From Patiria miniata (taxonomy: Eukaryota; Echinodermata; Asteroidea; Valvatida; Asterinidae): DNA of 64,000 nucleotides. Positions 30,443 through 41,650 of this stretch are shown piece by piece. Below the pieces are notes generated by a model. The model did no database searches and had not been told where the DNA came from. It saw only the letters and a program-made list of their open reading frames with translations. Within the stretch, counting starts at the first letter, position 1; each line of letters opens with the position of its first letter. A program made the position numbers and the translations under genes. The stretch spans positions 12,847,176 through 12,911,175 of the forward strand of contig NW_024037056.1 in assembly GCF_015706575.1 (NCBI RefSeq), given 5' to 3'.

Positions 30443-32701
30443 GTGGACTTCCGAACAAACGAGGTCCACATAAACCAGGTAGCAGCGACGTTGCATGGAA
30501 TGAAATTAGCATGATCGTATTACACCCCGATTTTACATCCACGCAAATGCCTGCACTGAGCCCGCCAGTGCAGAAAAGAAACACTACGCCCAGTGAAAAC
30601 ACTTTTTGTAATTTCCTGTGGATGGGGCTTCCTGGCGAGAAAATGTCATTCCCGTGTCGGTCCCTCGGCCCGTGCTGGGAATCAGAATCCGTGCCCGTCT
30701 GCAATAACATCAACAGTCTGTCTGAAAGAGGAAACGAAAACAATGAAGACCTCCAAAACACCTGTATTTTGAGCCAACAAGATTCTTTCACCTGGTGTAT
30801 TTTCTCTCGCTCCCTCCGCCCCCCCCCCTCGCTTCACCCCGCCCACTGTTTCTTCAACAATATCTTATGTGATTTCAGCAGTTGAGTATGCTGTCTTATT
30901 AGACCCAAATTACACATTATGGCCTTGAGGATAACAATTTTTTGGAAGATAATTATTATTATAATTTTTTTTATGTGGCGGGATCTTTGTATGTGCCCAT
31001 GTATAGGCAGGGCCGGATGAAGTGTTCCGTAGGCAAGGAGCCATCACCAATTTCATGTTGGTGCTAAGCTTTACTGTGAGCAAGCCAGGCCAAACTGGTA
31101 CCTGTAGCTCAAAAAGACTGTTGGCATACCGCGGTAGGGTTTTGTGTGGTTTATTCTCCCCCCTTCCCCCCCCCCCCCCCCCCCCCCCCCGGCTGCAAAA
31201 AAAAAAGAGAAATCATGCCAAAAAAACAGCACATGCTTGCTACACCCTCCACCCTGTTTGACCGTGAATCCCGCTCCCTTTTGACAGGTAACACCCCACC
31301 CCCGTTTGACAGCTGCCAGTACCCTTCCTCCCACCACCCCCAGCCCCCCATCCACCCCCACCCCCACCCCCCACCCCAGCAGAAGCTGTATCCATCCCTG
31401 GGTACGTGAAATATCAGGTCGCAGGTTCAACTTGCACCTTACGTCAATTTCTTGTATTGATTCCAAGCGAATGAAGTCGGTATTTTCCCAGGTTTTTGAA
31501 TTTGATATGACCACGGTCCTTTTCACCACCCCCCCCCCTGTCGTGTTTTTAAGGGAAGAATTGTCGCCCACTCACCCATGCTGCATAATGCAATCGGCCG
31601 GGAAATTTATATCCCTGGTGTGTCTATCTGCAGACAAGTTGAAACTTGACTTTTCTTGTTATCGTTATCTTGTCTTCTTTTCTTCTTTTTTTTGAAGAGG
31701 GGGGGGGGGGGGGGTTACTTCGTGATCCTGAATTTGAATCATTGTCCATTTGTTGGCATTTGATCAATACTGAAGGACAAGTTGTCACAATGGATTGAAT
31801 GTGACACATAGGTTTATACATATTTCTTTAGAGAAAGAAAGACATAACTTTCTAATAACCGGTACTAATTATAATGTACATGTATAAGTTCTGAACAAAA
31901 AGAAAAAGCAAATGGGATGGTAAGGGAGAACATTGCTTCTCAACTTTTTTTTCTCCAATTATACTCACCTTCATCAAATTATTTACACATTTTCATCAAC
32001 TGTCCCCTCCCCCACCTATCTCTCTTGTGAGTATTTACATGTCGCCATAACAAAATATTTCAAAATAACGGAAACTTTCAAAATTACTGAAAGCCACCAC
32101 AGATCTGATCATATAAAATTAATTGGAATTTTTTCATATGTCCATGTTTAATATTTTTTTCAGCATTATAGCCTTGAGACATTTTAGTATTTAAAGCTTT
32201 TAAAAAAAATCTGTGATCGTACGCGCTCGTCCTTCAGAAAAGCTTTCCTAAAATATGTTAATACGTAGCGGTTTAAGGTGAAAGAAGGTTTATCTTTACA
32301 ATCAGTCAATATTAATTCTGCAGGGTCATGAGGTTCTCAAAAAGATTTATAAGCAAGACGAGCAGGGGTAATAAACCAGCACCTTGTCACAGATCTTAAT
32401 TGCACTTGTTAGTCTACGCATCGGAATTTTATTTCCAAACTCGAGACAAACACCTGTTGACAATAATGAAATGCAACAGGCCGACCGATCATCTCGATGA
32501 GTTTTTATGGACCAGATCACATTAAATTTGTGAGTGGATCGTGCGAGTGCCAGGAAAGGGCATCTGTAGTTGGCTCCTTGCCAGCGTCGCATCGTCGAGT
32601 TTAGTTATGAGGGCAGTTTTCCAATTTGCTCCTACTCTCTATGCTATCCAAGATTGCTGATGATGGCTAATCTTTATGAGCACTCGATGGATAGGTGTTG
32701 T
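30443..32701. other. Intron 1; unique sequence with G/C homopolymers
   Basis: 30470-30890 is GC-balanced and gives a 157-aa ORF with no known domain. A long C-run (about 31161-31190) and a G-run (31698-31714) flank C-rich low complexity (31290-31380), which creates long spurious ORFs on both strands. No gene supported. Confidence 0.4.
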
Positions 32702-33198
32702 TTAAAGGTAGAATACAACATTTGCAAACATCAAAAAACAAAACTACCAAATTATTAAGAAATACCTTACTTGACTGTAAGTGAATAATAGTCTCAAGCG
32801 TCCTGTGAAATCATGGCCCCTGGTGTGCTGTGATTTTCAGGAAAGTGGAATTTTTGTATCAATTTCCAATGATGGTCGGCTGACCATCATTGGGAAAGAA
32901 ATGATTTTTTTTCCTTTCTTCAATACTGCCCCCACTTTACCCAATTTGGTTAGTTCACATTTCATTGCAATCGGTTACACATCCGTGAATTCGTGCAAGT
33001 CAGCTAGTCTGGTTCCATGACCTGACAATTTCCCAACGTCTAATAAATTGCTCCATATCATCTGAAGTAGAGTCAGGGAACCAGACTACAAGAACAGGGT
33101 GTTGTTTTTCTTGGTTTTTCCAGATCAAAACTTTAAACAGGTCGGTGTAACAATATTTGCTATAAAATACCCCTAAATTCCTCCAATTCTGTAAATTA
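32702..33198 (+). mobile_element. TTAA-AGGGAA MITE family, 3'-truncated copy
   Basis: Begins TTAAAGGTAGAATACAACAT and follows the 7710 copy (CCAATGATGGTCGGCTGACC, GAGTCAGGGAACCAGACTAC) until about AATTACC. The right inverted end is missing. Confidence 0.74.
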
Positions 33199-34822
33199 CC
33201 TTTACCAAGTTACCAGGGGTAGCTAGTTGTAAATAGTGGTAACTAGTTACCAGGGGTAATATTTACCAGGGGTCAAAACTACAACCTCGTACTTCTGATT
33301 TGTGGACTTCCTGTATAGTTCCCTCCAACAATGACCGACTTGTGATCGGTTACTATATTGTTCCCCAAAAAGTACCCTGTTATCAAAAGTATCCTCTCAC
33401 GTCTGTGAAATACCCATGCAATGAATTGTGGGAGCAAGCCGTACCCATAATGCTTTGTGTTTCCTTCAAAATATTTCACAAAGAAATTTAGTTGTCATCG
33501 GTTTCTTTGAATATTGAAAGTTGGCCGGCACTTAGTATTTAAGCAAACATTGTCAACGTATTGGCAAACAGTTCAGGCAAATATGTACTCTTGTATATTG
33601 TAATTGAAAATGGTGGTGTGAAAAATAATGTTTGGAGTTCCATTTGAAATTATTGTTATATGGTAAAAGCAATACAGAGTATTTTCCAGAACAGAGCTCT
33701 CGTAATGACTATTTAGAATACAAATCTACATGTCAGGTTGGCTCAACAATATATATTTTCTTTGTCCAATTGGCATGACAAATGTTGACTCAGCGACGCA
33801 CAATATTTGTTCACGTTCCAAATTTTTTGTTGAAATGCTGGTCTTCACACCTGTCAAGTTATGACGATTGGAACCGAAAATGGATTTTTTTTTGTAATCA
33901 ACCGTGCCTGTGCTCACAGTTTGAAAACCTGGTATTGTTTCCGACACCATGCATGCCAGATTGAATAGGTCACAGCTTTTGTAGTCTTGTTTGCCAATTG
34001 TTTTTGACACGTTTGGCACCCAATCATTTTTCTCAGCACGCAGCAGATGTTTTCTTTGAAAAGTATTGATTTCATAAGTGGCCTTATATAATATTGATGG
34101 TATCAAGTGGCGTAACTGATGCCTGTGTGTGTGAACAGGGTTGATTCCATGATCACGATGGTGCATGAAGATGAAGATAACACTAGCTGAGGTGTTGGTG
34201 TCTCTGGGCAAGGTACTTTATCATGATTGCTTTCTCCACGGAGTCAGACTGGCTGTCTCCATGTTAACCGCGATAAATATGTACATCTTTTATGTTAACA
34301 TTCGTACATTGTTACACATCAACGTATTTAGGTCAGGTGTCGATGTGCACTTTCCTATTAAAAGTCAGGGACGTCAATGTCAAGTGGTGGTCGATCACTG
34401 ATTGAGCTAACATGAGCACATTTGTAATTCTGAGAACGTGCACATGATAAACATGAGAAGGTCCTGAATTTTGCAAGGACATGAGTGCTGTCAGGGAGTC
34501 TGGTCTACTGACTTTGAAGCTGCAATCTGTGTCAAAAAAGTGCTGTTATTTCATTGGTGGACGTGAGGCATCATGCAAACCAGTTCGCAGAGTTAACAAT
34601 GCGTCAAACTCATACTTTCCTCGGAAACCATCATGTGAACTCTAAAGATTTTACTTGTCTTTGGACTTTCATCAAACTGACATGTCATGGATTAACCCTG
34701 ACCCCCTTGAGTGATTCACTTAGGAACCTTCCTCACTCTTGCAAAGTCCAACACCATTTGGTAACACAACACCCAAAAGAAAATAATCTTGTGGCCTTTG
34801 AAAACATGGTGGAAAGCATTAT
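33199..34822. other. Intron 1, no gene; minor repeats
   Basis: GTTACCAGGGGT-like words repeat three times at 33208-33272. 34128-34260 contains a degraded body of SINE type 2 (CTGGGCAAGGTACTTTATCA). ORFs at 33726-34211 (-) show no domain. Confidence 0.4.
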
Positions 34823-35375
34823 TTAAGCACCACACATGGTTTCAGGCTTTTGTTAAAGAGGTTGTGGAATGCTCATTTCCGTCATTTTTGGGGTATATGT
34901 AGCCTAAGGTGTGATGAAATCAAAACGACTATTGTGTCTGTCATGAAATGAGTACAAAGGGTACTTTTGAGAGCTATTGTTCAGGTCCTGTTTCGACCCG
35001 AACGTGCAATTTGTGTAAAAGTCGTCGTTGCGGGCAGCAAACAAAACACAGTAAATCGTGACGTAATAAACAGGACTCTTTTATGCTACTCTGCATCAGG
35101 AGTCCTGTTTATTACGTCACGATTTACTGTTTTTTGTTTGCTGCCCGCAACGACGACTTTTACACAAATTGCACGTTCGGGTCGAAACAGGAATGACAGG
35201 AAGTTGAAAAACAGCTCTCAAAAGTACCTTTTGTACTCATTTTATGACAGACACAATAGTCGTTTTGATTTCATTACACCTTAGGCTACATATACCCGAA
35301 AAATGACGGAAATGTCTTCGAGCATTCCACAACCTCTTTAAGCACCACACATATACATGGTTTCAGTCTTTTGTT
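34823..35375. mobile_element. Large near-perfect palindrome between TTAA sites, with duplicated flank
   Basis: 34853-35341: TTAA-AGAGGTTGTGGAATGC ... GCATTCCACAACCTCT-TTAA, arms of ~226 and ~236 bp around a 21-nt loop (35079-35099). The arms differ by only a few substitutions and small indels. They contain the CRE-like word CGTGACGTAA. Outside, a 34-bp segment TTAAGCACCACACATGGTTT... (34823-34856) recurs after the palindrome (35338-35375) with a small insertion. Confidence 0.82.
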
Positions 35376-35882
35376 AAAAAAGTTTCACTACATGGAGCGA
35401 GGTGAAGAACTCATTTCATCACGATATGATGAAACACAACCCTGCTGATGTGATACGATAGGCATCATGATATGTATTATGAATTGAATTATGGCAGTTA
35501 TGTGTGCTTATATGTGACAGCTGTCTGACATGTACAAATCATTGTATGTATGAAGTTGTCCAGATGTCGTGCATAGTGCATTGCGTTTTATTTTTCCAAC
35601 TCCATGAGATTGTTTCAGCTGTTTGTTTCTTCGCGCCTTTCATTTTGGAAATAAATTGTGATGTTCTTAACCGTACTATTGTTTAATCAGTCCCAGACAG
35701 TGAAAAATTTCTTCCACTTCCCGTGCCATGCATTTGTACACAGGCTAGTAAAACTAAAACCAGTCAAATCATATTCGTGTAAACACTCGCTGACGAGTCA
35801 AATTCTATCAACAGACAAAACGAGGTAACTGGTAGGTTTAGTCAGCATATCAATCATCTCCAGTCAAAGCATGGCTATATCA
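35376..35882. other. Intron 1, nothing recognised
   Basis: Short AT-rich stretch; no coding, RNA or repeat signal. Confidence 0.4.
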
Positions 35883-36336
35883 AATTGTGACCGGCTCCAC
35901 GAAAAAGGGTATTATGTCGCAAAAAAAGTGAAATTGAGTTATATACATGTTTAAAAAGCCCACAATGTAAGCTTCCATTTGATATATAATAGAGCTCCAT
36001 AGCCCCTCCAGTTCTGGAGATATGATGTATTTGCATATTAATTGCTTCCTTGGAGTTCAAATTACACAACTGAGAAAACAGGCTTTGAAATAGCTGGCTC
36101 TGTTGTAGAACAACAGAACGCTGCACACACAAATGGTTATTTTTTTCCATTTTATTCATCAAACTCAGATTTTCTGTGAACGAAACCTGAAACTGTAGGT
36201 ATTAAAGATGTCATTCATGACAAAAAATAAAAATCACATTTTGACGAAACTTTCACCCTCTTAATGTTGAGCGGGCCATTACACAATAATGCTCAGTGTG
36301 ACTTAATACCCTTTTTTGTGGAGCCGGTCACAATTA
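35883..36336. mobile_element. MITE with TTGTGACCGGCTCCAC ends
   Basis: AATTGTGACCGGCTCCACGA followed by an A-run and GGGTATTA at the left; inverted TAATACCC, a T-run and TGTGGAGCCGGTCACAATT at the right. The inverted repeat is ~36 bp and the element 454 bp. The interior is A/T-rich with no ORF of note. Confidence 0.75.
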
Positions 36337-36395
36337 ACCAGGGAATTCTTAACTGTTAAACACAGTTACTTGATTGGTTTCGACTCCTGTGATGA
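36337..36395 (-). mobile_element. Fragment of the TTAA-CCCTCC MITE family
   Basis: GGGAATTCTTAACTGTTAAA and CAGTTACTTGATTGGTTT align with the inner part of the 6095-6240 copy. No ends remain. Confidence 0.5.
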
Positions 36396-36516
36396 TCTGA
36401 ATTTGCCAGCCTGAGAGATTATAATTAATTCATGGGTTTTTTTATTGACAAAAAAACTAGATGTTCACTGATTCATTATTCTAGTGCCCCAAAGTAACTG
36501 TTGTCAAGTTTCAAAT

Positions 36517-36755
36517 ATTCACAGCCAAAAAGGCAGGGGACAGGGCCTTCTCAGTGTCTGGTCCCCGATGTTGGAATTCCTTGTCACACAACATCCACAA
36601 CATCAGTTCTCTTGACAACTTTAAGGGCAGACTGAAAACTGATCTGTTCTCTCCACATAATCTGTAACTTGTCTTCTGGAGTTGTCCTTAGTCGCGCATT
36701 GAAACTTGCGAAAATGCGCGCTATATATCGTGTTATTATTATTATTATTATTGCA
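36517..36755 (+). pseudogene. LINE reverse-transcriptase ORF, C-terminal stub and 3' tail
   Basis: One frame reads AGDRAFSVSGPRCWNSL followed by SSLDNFKGRLKTDLFSPHNL and a stop at about 36665. This is the familiar C-terminus of CR1/L2/Rex-type non-LTR retrotransposon polyproteins (GxRAFS...PxxWNSLP...FKxxLKTxLF). The tail has GCGCGCTATATATCG and ends in (TTA)n at 36737-36752. The rest of the element is absent, consistent with 5' truncation. Confidence 0.8.
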
Positions 36756-38084
36756 ATACAGATTTTTAATAGCGTGTCACAAAATTTTCATGCAGCAATT
36801 TTCAATACCCTACAAGGATGAATCACCAACGTTTCGTGCCCATTTACTATTTTTTTTCCTACTTTTCAAATTCAGTTCGTGTGAACCATATGGAACTAAG
36901 GACAAAGCCCTGGCCATATTCTTATCTTTTACCCTGCTCGTGTTCTTTTTTTTATGAATTTTTTTTTCTTCTTCTTTTTCTCTGTCCCTGTTTATTGATC
37001 GCGGGTAATCCATCCATGGCCTTATGGCGTATCAAAACATTGCCAGGTGCACTGTTTCCGAAAGTCGTCCTGGTGTGCAAAATGTCGATGACGGAAAGTA
37101 GAGGACGATTGAATCAATTTTTCAAAATTTTTTTTAAGGTTAAACTGAAAGAAAAGGGCAAGTATACGAGAATTAGACAGGCAGAGGAAACGTGCACAGA
37201 GCCCGTTTTCAGTTTTCACAGGAAGTCTATATTTAGCATACAAACAGTTAGGACAATAGGAAAAGAAGATTGAAAAAAGAAAAGAAAAACTAGAGGCGTG
37301 GAGACCATACCTAATTGTATTCAAGTCATACAATTATTACCCAGAAGGTGAAAGTGCAGTCGGACATCGGTCATTCAATAATTTTCCATATTTGTCTGAA
37401 CTGATAATGGACGTGCGCAGTCCAGTTTTTGAAAGTGTATTTTAAGTGCCTTTGTCGGCTGAAAATTAACCTGCCTAGTTCAATTTTGTCTTGTTCTTGT
37501 GTGTGTCGTATTTGATTCTTTAAGATGTAAGTGTGTAATTTTTTATATCTATAGTCGAAGTTTTCAAGTAAATGAATGAATTTGTCTGTGTTCTAAGTGG
37601 TTATACATATATCAGAAAGTTTTCTGTAGGTGTATTTTCCTGTGACCCAATTATTAGGTACGTCCATTTTATTGATGTTTTATTTCACATGTACCGCGTT
37701 ATGTACAGATTGGGTTTATTTCATTTTTGTGATGACCAATGTTATGCAAATTGTTTTACCCTTTTATTTACGTCAGAGTCAGAGATGTTGTTCCAGATGA
37801 ATCTTTATATTGTAAAAATGCACAGAAATAGGAATTTCACAGATTTACTTTTTTTCCTTGTTAAAAAAAATGAAGCTGAGAGTATGAACAAACTTTGACC
37901 AAAAAACCCCATATTCCGTATAAAAAACCCTCTCCCCATCCCAAACGTCCACCCACACATCACCCACTCGTTGTACTTTCTCACCTTCGGCTTTATTCCC
38001 CCGACCTTCGTTTCCAATCTTCCCCCCCCCCCCCTATCCCCGCCCCCACCCCCTAGGTGATACCCTGACCTTTCTCACAACCAG
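36756..38084. other. Intron 1, nothing recognised
   Basis: T-rich tracts near 36850 and 36950-36985. The 151-aa ORF at 36818-37273 is low complexity at its start and has no domain. C-run at about 38023-38034. Confidence 0.4.
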
Positions 38085-38168
38085 ATCAAACTCTGGCGTC
38101 AAAATCATTATTTTTTAACCCTTAGAACTATGAAATCAAACTCTGGCGTCAAAATCATTATTTTTTAA
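38085..38168 (+). repeat. 50-bp tandem duplication ending at TTAA
   Basis: ATCAAACTCTGGCGTCAAAA begins at 38085 and 38135, each copy ending in ATTATTTTTTAAC. The second TTAA is the left end of the adjoining MITE; the first is followed by CCCTTAGAACTATG, which resembles a MITE start. Confidence 0.85.
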
Positions 38169-38503
38169 CTCTTCTATGCAAACATCATTCTGTGCAAAGT
38201 TGTGCTTTCGGTCAAAATCAAGTGACTGTTTTTAACAGTTACAGGTGTAAGAGCTCCCAACCATATACAGGATTGACTGGCTGTGATTGTTTATGTAACT
38301 TGTACAGCTATGCTTTGACTGTAGGCAGTTGATAAGCCAGCTGTGCCTACCAGTTGCCTGCTTTTGTCTGTTGACTGAATTTGACTAGTCACAGTTATTT
38401 TCTGAAATATGATCTGACCGTTGGCGACTAGCCCGTGTAAAAGGCATGGCAGGGGAAGAGGATTGATTTTGACTGTCTGTAACTGTTCAGACAGCAGGAG
38501 GGT
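38165..38503 (+). mobile_element. piggyBac-like TTAA-CCCTCC MITE, long copy 1
   Basis: Left TTAACTCTTCTATGCAAACA, right AGCAGGAGGG. Interior landmarks shared with 40107-40451 and 51121-51467: AGTGACTGTTTTTAACAGTT, AGGATTGACTGGCTGTGATT, GCTATGCTTTGACTGTAGG, GGCATGGCAGGGGAAGAGG. No ORF. Terminal CCCTCC next to TTAA resembles piggyBac-type ends. Confidence 0.75.
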
Positions 38504-39199
38504 GTCATTTATGCACAAAATGAAAGCCTGAAGTGCAAACACCAAAAATTGGGGGGAAACAGTAAAAATTGTACTTTTTTAAGCTCACAGGGCACACATT
38601 TAAAAAAAGAAGAAGAAATGTACACAAGTTGACAATTTTCCCACTGTGTGTGAAGATATCTTCCAAAGGCTAAATCGCATCCTTTATTGTCATTCTGTAC
38701 GCCCACACTGGAAGAGATGTGGCTAATATGCAATTTGGTCCATCATTGCATTATATCCGCCCGCGCCGTAAATGCCAAGCCGATTAAGTTAACTCCGTTT
38801 TTCCTGTTTGGCCTCCGCGTGTTGGCTAGCCGGGGACCTGCGGGTGTATCGGATTCTGTCCCAACCCCTGCAAGGTTTGCCCGGCCGCGCTCATCCATCG
38901 CGGGGCCGTAATTCCAACGCCCGGCCTTGTCGTAATTTATTCAACTCATGATCAGTGGCAATTTACACCGGAAGCCGATTTACAATTAAGTTAAAATGAA
39001 CCGATTTTGTTTTCTGTCCTGATTTTGCGAAGGTTATGAGATTTCTTGATCGTGGTTGTCCCAAGTGTGACATCAGAACGCTTAAACATTTTGGGATCGT
39101 TCCAAAGATTGCTGTTAACACTCATGATTTGTTGAAGTTGCTGCAAAACACTTTCAAAGTGTCAACACTCCATGGTTTTATGGATTCATCAAAGGAATG
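38504..39199. other. Intron 1; GC-balanced unique patch
   Basis: 38690-38960 is richer in CpG than its surroundings and not repeated in the window; a possible regulatory element. The overlapping ORF at 38687-38911 has no domain. Confidence 0.35.
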
Positions 39200-39276
39200 A
39201 ATACAATGTAATACAATGTAATACAATGTAATACAATGTAATACAATGTAATACAATGTAATACAATGTAATACAA
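39200..39276 (+). repeat. 10-bp tandem repeat (AATACAATGT)n
   Basis: About 7.6 perfect copies of ATACAATGTA in a row, then ATACAAG. Confidence 0.95.
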
Positions 39277-39299
39277 GTTCCTTTTTGTACATGTACTAA

Positions 39300-40110
39300 T
39301 GGGTTAAGGGCAGAGCATGTAGAAAGACCTTTGCGAAGACACAGCCTAAGACTACCATAACAGCTTTGATTTTAGCGAAATCACGTTCGGTGCAAATTGG
39401 AGTTCAATCGAATTCCATCAATGTTTCATTAAAATATCTGAAATTTTTTGGTGCTCAAATTGAGTACATTTGGGGAAGAAGCTCAAGAAAAGCTAAGACT
39501 AATGTGACAGCTTTCCTTTGTACGAAATCTCTTTCGGTGCAAATTTGAGTTCAACTGAATGCCATTAATGCCTCGTTACATTGTTTGATTTTGTGTGCTT
39601 TCAAGGTCTATATACGTTCAGAGCTTTATAAATACACAACCTATAAGATTACTGTGACCGCTTTAATTTGAATAAATTCACTTACGATGCAAATTTGAGT
39701 TGACCCAATTCCATTAATGTTTCATCACAACTATTTGATTTTTTCCCTGGACAACTTTATAAATTCAGGGAAGGAGATTTACGAAGACACAACCTTAGAG
39801 AACTTGGCTGCTTGCATTTGAACATATTCACTTTCAGTGCAAATTTGAGTTCAACCCAATTCCATTAAATGTCTGATGAGTTTGTGGCTAAGTTGAATAC
39901 ATTCGGGGAAGAATCTTTTGTCAAGTCAAAACCTAAAGCCTACTATTACTACTTTCATATGAATGAATTCACTTTTGATGCAAATTTCATTTGTTGTGCT
40001 CAAATTGTATAGATTTGGGAAGCAGCTTTGACACAACCTATACTGTGACTGCTTACATTTGAATGAGTTCACTTTTGGCACAAATTTGAAATCTACCAAT
40101 TCCATCAACA
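39300..40110 (+). repeat. Diverged ~148-bp tandem repeat (about 5-6 units)
   Basis: The block TTCGGTGCAAATTTGAGTTC / CCAATTCCATTAATG recurs near 39390, 39537, 39687, 39838, 39979 and 40079 (spacings 147, 150, 151, 141, 100). Between the blocks, GAAGACACAACCTA-like and GACTGCTTTCATTTGAAT-like segments also recur. The units are ~70-80% alike by eye, so the array is old. No coding frame is kept. Confidence 0.75.
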
Positions 40111-40451
40111 ACCCTCCCTCTCTGGCTGGCAATTTCATCAAGGCCAGCCCAGCAGTCAAAATCAATCAAGTGACTATTAACAGTTGAGTGCTCCCTGGCC
40201 TGCCTTCATAAAGCAGCATTGACTGGCTGTGATTGTTATGAAACCTGATTCAGCCATGCTTTGACTGTAGGTGATTGATAAGCCGGCTGTGCCTAGCAGT
40301 CACCTGCTTTTGTCCGTTGATGGAATTTGACTTGTCACGGTGCCTTTTTAAATATGATCCGACTGTTGGTGACTAGCCTGTGTAAAAGGCACGGCAAGGG
40401 AAGAGGATTGAACATTTGACTGTCTGTGACTGATCAAACAAAAGGAGGGGT
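40107..40451 (+). mobile_element. piggyBac-like TTAA-CCCTCC MITE, long copy 2
   Basis: Starts near AACAACCCTCCCTCTC and ends AAAGGAGGGGT. The interior follows the 38165 and 51121 copies (AAAATCAATCAAGTGACTAT, AGCATTGACTGGCTGTGATT, AGGCACGGCAAGGGAAGAGG). The left end is diverged and TTAA is not preserved. Confidence 0.68.
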
Positions 40452-41195
40452 ACTATGTCTCATCAAGTCTTATTTGTATACATTTGTATACATTGTATAC
40501 ATTTAGGAGTGATATTACACAATCCTGGATCATTTTTCTCTGACGTACAGGATTACGTTTTTGCATAATTTCAATATGTATGTAAATCCACTCTGTAATG
40601 TGGTGAATATGATCCACATGGCTCAGTGATGCAACTTAAAAACATTTGATTTGAAAAAAAAAAAAGTATAAAAATTGTAAAAAAAAAAATAAAAGTTGGA
40701 AACAAAAAAAAAAACACCAAAGAAACCTAAAACCAAATCTATGTAATATTACGGATTCAGCAGTCACTTAAAATTTGTGGAAGGTATCACAAGTTCAAAC
40801 AGTCAGTGTTTTCTACTTTTGTTCTCTTTTTTTCTTTCTTTAAATAGAAGACTTTTTAGCTGGTTAGATATTTTTTAGCTGGCCAGCTCAGCTCAGTACA
40901 GCTGCAATGTTCCTGGTGTTAAAAGACTTGCGGGTCAAATCTTAGTGCATTCCATTTCACTGTACGACCTTTCATTAATATTAAATTAATATTTGGATAC
41001 ATTAGACTTCAATGGTTACATCTGCACTGAGAAAATATCAAACAAAGTTCAGTAAGATTGAAAATGATAAGCAGACATTACAAAATAAGTAGAACTGCAA
41101 CCCATGTTTTATTTGAAAACATATAAATGGGTATTTAACGTTACACACCATTTGAGTTTCAAATACGCTTGTGTTGGAAAATTGTGAGCTAAATG
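40452..41195. other. Intron 1, nothing recognised
   Basis: A-rich tracts at 40655-40720; GTATACATTTGTATACATTG near 40473-40502 is a short local repeat. Confidence 0.4.
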
Positions 41196-41650
41196 CACTC
41201 AACCAAAAAAGAAAGTCCCACCTTAATACTTTTTTGTCTAACTCAAAAACTACTGGGCACATCTTGCTCAAACTATGACTGATCAGTGCAGAAATTCCTT
41301 AGCAGTCCAGCCATGCTCTTTGTTTGGCCCAAAACTGTGATAATATGTACAAAATTATGCAATTTGTGACAAATAGTACCGAAAAAAAGTTGCACTTTTG
41401 TGTACTTGCAAGGTGAATGTGTGAACCACAACCCGCACGTATACAAAAGTGCAACTGTTTTCGGTATCATTTGTCATAAATTGCATAAATTCATACACAT
41501 TACCACTTGTTTTTGGCCAAATAAAGAGTATGGCTGGATTGCTCAGGAATTTCTGTACTGATCATTTATTATTTGAGTGAGAGGTGCTTAGTAGTTTTTG
41601 AGTTAGACAACAAAGTATTAGAAGGGGGGAATTTGTTTTTTGGTTGAGTG
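41196..41650. mobile_element. Palindromic MITE with CACTCAACCAAAAAA ends
   Basis: CACTCAACCAAAAAA at the left is inverted at the right as TTTTTTGGTTGAGTG. The arms (~200 bp) include ACTGATCAGTGCAGAAATTC / GAATTTCTGTACTGATCA and GGCCCAAAAC / TTTTTGGCC, around a short centre near 41410-41440. 455 bp, no transposase. Confidence 0.76.

Noticed and set aside
30412..30885. 157-aa ORF on the + strand
   Set aside because: Begins inside the terminal repeat of array B, lacks any recognisable domain and has no supporting splice sites.
31071..31571. 166-aa reverse ORF rich in Gly
   Set aside because: Created by homopolymer C/G and GGTGGG-type low complexity; opposed ORFs of similar length exist.
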